From contig NC_041003.1 of assembly GCF_004193775.1 (NCBI RefSeq), positions 40,987,611-41,051,610 of the forward strand: a stretch of 64,000 nt of DNA, in the 5' to 3' direction. Shown here piece after piece: positions 58,539 through 64,000 of the stretch (positions are counted from its first letter, which is position 1; each line of letters starts with the position of its first letter). The stretch is from Glycine soja (Eukaryota; Streptophyta; Magnoliopsida; Fabales; Fabaceae). The notes under the pieces were generated by a model. That model ran no database searches. It was not told where the DNA came from and saw only the letters and a list, made by a program, of their open reading frames with translations. The position numbers and the translations under genes were made by a program.

Positions 58539-60327
58539 ATGACTGATGACTCAACAATTGTCTTGGCTGATATAGATCCTGGCTCTATTTGCAGTTCATC
58601 TAGTAGACCAATTCATACTACTTAGGCCTTAGATTGAGTCATGATGGAGGAGAACTTGTGTACCCATCTCATGAAATCCCGGAAACTGAAAGCATAGTTA
58701 GTTGAATTAAATCAATTGAGTACCTAACTACCCATGCTGTTGTATGTGGCTTCTTGAGGGAGGCCTAGCAAATTGTTGTACAATTTTTTGTACAGTAAAA
58801 AATGTCGGTGATTAGAAATATCTTTTATTATATTAAGCCAGTGGCAGCAGGTGATAGATATAACCTTGCTCTTTGTTACCGTCTCATTCTGATTATAGTT
58901 ACACTCGTTATGCATGCATTGTGTTGGTTAGCTAGCTAGAGTTTGAACTGATTGATGAGTCCCACTTGAGATGGATGACAATGATAGAACAGTGGCGTTT
59001 GTCTATTTGTCACCTTGGCAGCAAGACTACTCATTCTTGATAGATATGTTTGCTACGTTTGGATTCCACCACTGTTAATTGTGATGGATGGTGGCTTGTC
59101 ACCACCAATGTCTCATATCTCTTTGTGCTCCCTTTTCTTTCCCAACCTTACGCAATATCATTTTTGGCTCGTTTTTCTAGTAACGAAGTTTATGGGTAGA
59201 TTCCTGGAGGACAGAGTTCTCACATCATCATCATCGCACGTTAGTCTGAGGTTTGCTTGTTTATCATGAACCTTCTGTTTACCTCCAAAAATCAAAATCA
59301 AAATTTTCTGTCTTTTTGCTCGAGTAACTTGTATAAACGGACAAAGAAACAAAAACCAATTCCAATTACTATAAATTACGAAATCTTAAAAATTTCAATG
59401 TTGTGGTGGTGTCTCTTAGTCTTTTACAATTCTTGAGAATAATGACATTTTTTGTCTTGTGTACATGAGCTCATAATTTTTTTCTGCGTGAAGACAGCTG
59501 CAGAAGCGTAAGTCCACAAGGTAAGGAATCTTGATTTATATTTTCCATGATGACAGCTAAAATCACTCTTAACATTAGCAGAAAACGGATAGCATATTAC
59601 TGAGCCACCACAATCAAAGGGAAGGTGTTATCTATGTCTGCATGTATAGCTATTTACATTTTACCACAAACATTACAAAATATGCAACAAAACCTACAAC
59701 TTAAGAAACCTTTACTACCATGAGATAAATATATCATAAGCCAAAATCCTTTATAAGATTCGGAAATGACGTAGGCAAGCTTAGCAGTAAATATAAGCAT
59801 ATCAACACTAGACTCAATTAATTTAGATCGGTAGTAAAAGAATATTTTCTATATATGACTCATACATTGTCCATTGGCTATATGGCCAGAACTGAGAACA
59901 ACATCTTTAGAGTATTTCAAATATCTCTACCCGTTAAATATAATAATACCAGCCATTTCGAACAGCCAATTATAATCATAACTGAGATGAATAGAATGAT
60001 TTTTCATAAACTTCTCTGTAAGCCTTGAGAAGAACATTAGAAGAAAAAAATGAAAAAAGAAAAAAGTTCATGCATAAGTTAAAATTAATTTATGCATATC
60101 TTTAAAATTAATTTTTAAAAAAGTTAAGAAAGAATTTTTACAAATTGATTTATACATAAGCTAATTATAGTTTATGGAGTAACATTTTTTATTTTATTTT
60201 CTTCTCCTTAAATACTTCTATAGAACTTTATCCAAGCATGTTCTACATTATTTTATAAAATATTACACACAAATAAATAAAAAACTACACAATGAAATTT
60301 CATCGTGTATTTCAAATGAAATAGAAA

Positions 60328-60399
60328 ATTAAAACTAATATATTTTGTGTATTATATGTTGACATTAAAACTAATATATTTTGTGTATTATATGATGAC
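60328..60399. repeat. 36-bp tandem repeat (two near-perfect copies)
   Basis: Units 60,328-60,363 and 60,364-60,399, each starting ATTAAAACTAATATATTTTG, differ at one base. Two more diverged copies follow to about 60,530. Confidence 0.9.
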
Positions 60400-60835
60400 A
60401 CCTCCCTGTATATTTTCATTAAAATACATAACAAAAAATAGCTTATGTTGTGTATTATAGGTTGACACTTTGTATTTTTTCATTAAAAAACATAATATAA
60501 ATTAGTTTTTGTTGTGTATTTGGTATACATACAGTGATATAAACCAAAACAGGAAAGGGAATTGCTATTGTCACAACCTACTTTTACTATTGGTACTACC
60601 CATGCGGGTGTCTTTTTGTGGTATCCTAAAATTGTCCCATGATATAAACCAAAACGGAAATGAGGGTGAGAAAAAAATTTAAGAACATAATGATTCCATT
60701 GTTAAATTTTTGCCACTCCTAATTGTGTAACAAAAACACACGTTTGTTGTGTAACGTAACAATGGAACCGGTGTTAGATTTTTTTTATACACTTTACAAA
60801 ATGAAAACACACTTTCGTCGTATACCTACAAAAAG

Positions 60836-61500
60836 GAAACATGTTTTTGTTTTGTAATTTTATTTTATTTTTTTGCAAAAAAAAAAAGACAACAGAAACA
60901 TGTTTCTGTTTTATAAATTTTTTTGTGAAAAAAACAATGGAAACATGTTTCCGTTGTTATGTTTTGTCCGTCAGTCATTATTCACTTGTTAAGGAACTCA
61001 TTAAATTATTTGCAATACAATATGCATGGCTCACATACACAAATATAAAATCAATCACCAACTAATCAATATACGTAATCAATTGTGAAATGATTGGAAA
61101 AATCAAGATAATTAGGTTGGTGGGGTCAATGTCCAACCCATTATGAAGATCTTTAGGCATTTTATGGAATTGATCTGCAAACATTTTTTATTGATTTGCA
61201 AGAATTTCATCTTATTGATTGGTTGGTAAAAATCATTTTGATTATCATCATACATGTTTCCAAAATCTTGAGGCATCATAACTTCGCCTAAAAAAATGTA
61301 TTCCAATTCATATATTCACTACAAAGAACCATTTAGGACAAAACATAATTACAAAAAAAAAAACAACATCCAATATAATCATGATTTCATTGTGTGTCAA
61401 AATTGATACACAACGGAATCATGATTATAACGTGTTCTCGAAAATAAAATAATGGAATCATGTTTTTGCTACACAGTAGAAACATGATTCTGTTGTGTTT
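60836..61500. repeat. Scattered palindromes around GAAACATGTTTC / GAATCATGATT
   Basis: Palindromic or near-palindromic ATG-centred words recur: GGAAACATGTTT (about 60,836), GAAACATGTTTC (60,896), GGAAACATGTTTCC (60,940), GGAATCATGATT (61,416), GGAATCATG (61,454) and GAAACATGATTC (61,480), often next to GTTGTG or CAACAG. Probably the relic of an inverted-repeat element; ends not found. Confidence 0.45.
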
Positions 61501-61713
61501 AAAAAAATTACCATGTTGGGTGGTCTGAGGGAGACAAGAGAAAGAAGAGAAGAATTGGAGAAGTGATGGAAAAATGAGAAGTGAGAGAGGAAGGAAGAAG
61601 GGTTGGGGGTGTAGGAAAAAGGAAGGAGGGTGTAATGGTAAAAATTTCCCCAGACCAAAATTGGCCTTTTGTTCTCACTTTTATCACAAATCCCAAATTA
61701 AGCTAAATTTTAA

Positions 61714-61739
61714 CCCCCCCCCCCCAAAAAAAAAAAAAA
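61714..61739. repeat. C12-A14 homopolymer pair
   Basis: Twelve C followed by about fourteen A. Seen directly; exact lengths are prone to assembly error. Confidence 0.8.
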
Positions 61740-63061
61740 CAGCTGGCCCAAACACTGACATTTCAGTCACGTGGTATGACACTCAGCCCATAGTTTTTTT
61801 CTTTTTTTTGGTGGAAAAAATGGAAAACAGCCCATAGTTTCATGGCAATAAAATATGAACAATTAAAATCTTATTTTATCATTTGTACTTATTTATCAAA
61901 AGAATGAATATACATTAAATAGTAGTGGGATCCGCATATTATATGATTTTTTTAAATGAAAAACTAAGAGAAGGAAAGAATAAAAGAAGAGTAAAGTGCA
62001 AAAAAAACTTTCAACATTGTCCAACCGACACTGATTGGACAGTTCTTATAATACTATTTTATATGATAATTTTTTTTATTTTTATTACAAATTAAAAAAA
62101 GGATGATGTTGTATCATCCTATCAATTCTTTCAATATTCTTTAGAGTAAATATTAAATAAAAAATCAATGTATTAAATATTTTAAAAGCATAAAATAAAT
62201 CAATCCTTTCTTTACTATCAGCCATACTTTTCTTTTATAATTTTTATTGATGATATTGATTTGTTTTTGCACTATACAGTATAATTTCTCATGTGGAAAT
62301 GATGGCGTGGCAATTGATAAAGGTGCTGCATCAAAGGGTTCTGACAAAGCATCCAATGGAAAGCATTGAGAGGAAGCTAAAAATGACAATAGTAAAGAAA
62401 GTCTCTTGTCTTGTTACTCATCTTTCCAAAAGGAAGAAAAATATTAAATGAACGATTAAATAAACGAAAACTAATAAAGAGAAGAATAACTCTATTTGTC
62501 TTAAGTAATAAAAAAAAATCAATTTGTCTATGACGTTTATTATTACTTTTTTATTTATTAAATATAAAATTAAAAATATTTTTTAATATTAAATACATTT
62601 TATTTTTATTTAATATATATATTTTTTAAAAATATCTTTCATATGACAATCTTTATGATTATTTGTTTTTATTGCTTTTTTTTTCACAAGTCAAATATTA
62701 CGGATGTTTTTTAATCTATCGAGCCACATACTAATCTTACTTATGTTGCATAATGACTTAAGAGAATTAAACAAGATATTTTTACTAAAATAAATTATTT
62801 CTTCTCATGGGTACCCAATAAAATTTTATATTATTTTTTCAATATTATGAGCTTTTTTTACTGCTCTTTAGAATTATTATAAATAATAATTTTTTTTATT
62901 TAACCATACTCATATTCAATATCATTGAGTGAGCTGAAACGATTTCACATAATTAATCCACAAAATTTGGTGGATTTAATGCTTTCTTTTTATAGAAAGA
63001 TATAGTAAAATTATTGCGACGAAAAATTTAAGGATAGAGATGGAAGGAGGCGAAGGTTCAC

Positions 63062-63070
63062 TATAAATAA
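63062..63070 (+). promoter_or_regulatory. TATA-box candidate of the aminopeptidase gene
   Basis: TATAAATAA begins only 30 bases before the first ATG (63,092). Plant transcription usually starts about 30 bases after the TATA box, i.e. at or just after that ATG. Either another upstream start is used or the first ATG is often excluded. Confidence 0.45.
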
Positions 63071-63091
63071 CGTACACTCTCCCACACCGAA

Positions 63092-64000
63092 ATGGCAGCC
63101 ATTGCTACCATTTTCGTTTCTATCATACCCACTTCGCCTTCTCCGTTTCTCACTAGACTCACATCGCGCCTCCATTTCGCTGCATTCCCTCTGCGTTCTC
63201 CAACGAGGAAACTCATGTCGCACACTCTTGCACGTGCCACTCTTGGTCTCACACACCCTTCTAATATCGAAACCCCCAAGGTCAGTCTAAACTCGTTAAC
63301 TACTTTTTCTCATTCAATCTTCCGTGCCCATGTTTTGTTTAACTCTTTATATGCTTTAACGATTTAAAAAGTTAATAACTTGTGGATTTTCTCGTTTTGG
63401 GGGTTTACTTTTGAATTTGACTTTTTATGGGGTGCCTGATTGGATTTTAAATGTATTGGTGTATGTGTGTGTTTATTGATGTGATACTGAAAATGCGTTT
63501 TATGTGTTTGTGAAAATTCCTGGAAGATCTCTTTTGGTGCTAAGGATGTTGATGTGACGGAATGGAAAGGGGACATTCTGGCAGTGGGTGTTACGGAAAA
63601 AGATTTGGCTAGAGATGCAAACTCGAAGTTTGAGAATGTGATTTTGAGCAAGATTGACTCAAAGTTGGGTGGTTTATTAGCTGAAGCCTCTTCTGAAGAG
63701 GATTTCTCTGGCAAAGTTGGTCAGTCAACTGTTCTTAGAATTACAGGACTTGGATCAAAAAGGGTTGGATTGATTGGTCTTGGTCAGTCACCTTCCACTC
63801 CTGCACCTTTTAAGAGTCTTGGCGAGGCCATTGTGGCGGCTGCCAAGTCTTCTCAAGCAAGCAGTGTTGCTGTTGCTCTTGCCTCTTCTGAAGGACTCTC
63901 CGCACAATCAAAGCTTAGCACTGCTTATGCAATTGCTTCTGGTATTGAATTTGTGGTTTAGATTTGTTTGATATGTATAAAAGCTTGTGATTTGTAGTTA
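63092..64000 (+). CDS. LAP: Leucine aminopeptidase, chloroplast type (M17), 5' part only
   Basis: Metallo-aminopeptidase that trims N-terminal residues from peptides; the plastid form acts in stromal peptide turnover, and plant LAPs also have chaperone and stress roles. Exon 1 is 63,092-63,280, exon 2 is 63,527-63,941; the donor G|GTATTG at 63,942 leads into an intron that runs off the window. Residues 1-50 are rich in Ser/Thr/Arg/Leu with few acids, a chloroplast transit-peptide pattern. Exon 2 carries the family's N-terminal domain (DVDVTEWKGDILAVGV, LRITGLGSKRVGLIGLG, LSTAYAIASG). The metal-binding catalytic domain lies beyond the edge, so enzyme class is inferred from the N-terminal match. 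An alternative in-frame Met42 (63,215) would give a form without most of the transit peptide. Confidence 0.88.

Larger units (their letters stand above)
58539..63060. other. Intergenic DNA between the glycosylase and aminopeptidase genes
   Basis: Starts with the glycosylase 3' region. The rest holds no gene I recognise. The interval 60,300-61,500 carries tandem and palindromic repeats (listed separately) and 61,714-61,739 a C/A homopolymer pair. From 61,850 to 63,000 it is very AT-rich. Confidence 0.5.

Noticed and set aside
1..64000. tRNA, rRNA, CRISPR array or prokaryotic operon
   Set aside because: No T-loop GGTTCGANTC-type box with pairing stems, no rRNA-like blocks and no regularly spaced repeats were found by reading; the only tRNA-related matches are retroelement primer sites.

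Overview
This is a plant nuclear chromosome segment. It is AT-rich, its genes carry GT-AG introns, and it holds many plant retroelements and miniature transposons. The proteins look like those of a legume, most likely soybean (Glycine) or a close relative. That species call is inference from protein and repeat style, because no search could be run. I see no bacterial, organellar or viral genome content, no tRNA or rRNA gene and no CRISPR array.

Layout: six protein-coding host genes, all on the + strand, separated by repeat-rich spacers. (1) 1.07-7.38 kb: a UBP23-like ubiquitin-specific protease in 11 exons. (2) 16.83-19.39 kb: an intronless LRR receptor-like kinase with changed catalytic residues, probably a pseudokinase. 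(3) 23.06-25.77 kb: translation factor eIF5A in 5 exons. (4) 34.03-41.22 kb: a group I WRKY factor, best matched to WRKY32, in 5 exons with one GC-AG intron. (5) 55.50-58.54 kb: a DNA-3-methyladenine glycosylase I family protein in 5 exons. (6) 63.09 kb to the window edge: the first two exons of a plastid-type leucine aminopeptidase. They are functionally unrelated housekeeping or regulatory genes, not a pathway cluster. Their order does recall two Arabidopsis neighbourhoods: UBP23 with the glycosylase, and WRKY32 with leucine aminopeptidase.

Mobile DNA: an apparently complete Ty1/copia element on the - strand (41,997-48,650) has 442/439-bp LTRs, a 5-bp target duplication, primer-binding site, polypurine tract and one open 1371-codon polyprotein frame. 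Just downstream lie a 5'-truncated LINE tail with a 13-bp target duplication (49,183-50,140), a fold-back element and an old copia remnant (about 52.4-53.3 kb). A small TRIM-like retroelement with its own primer-binding site and target duplication follows eIF5A (26,290-26,708). Other fold-back or MITE-like elements sit at 20.75-21.86 kb and in two WRKY introns. A broken B3-domain (REM-type) gene lies at 10.6-12.2 kb.

No wholly new biological system was found. The most useful leads are the WRKY GC-AG intron, the competing splice acceptors and uORF-rich leader of the glycosylase gene, the uORF in strong start context before UBP23, the pseudokinase substitutions, the close TATA/ATG spacing of the aminopeptidase, and the young copia insertion that splits an open frame. 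Exon limits were set by hand from splice signals, frame continuity and family conservation.
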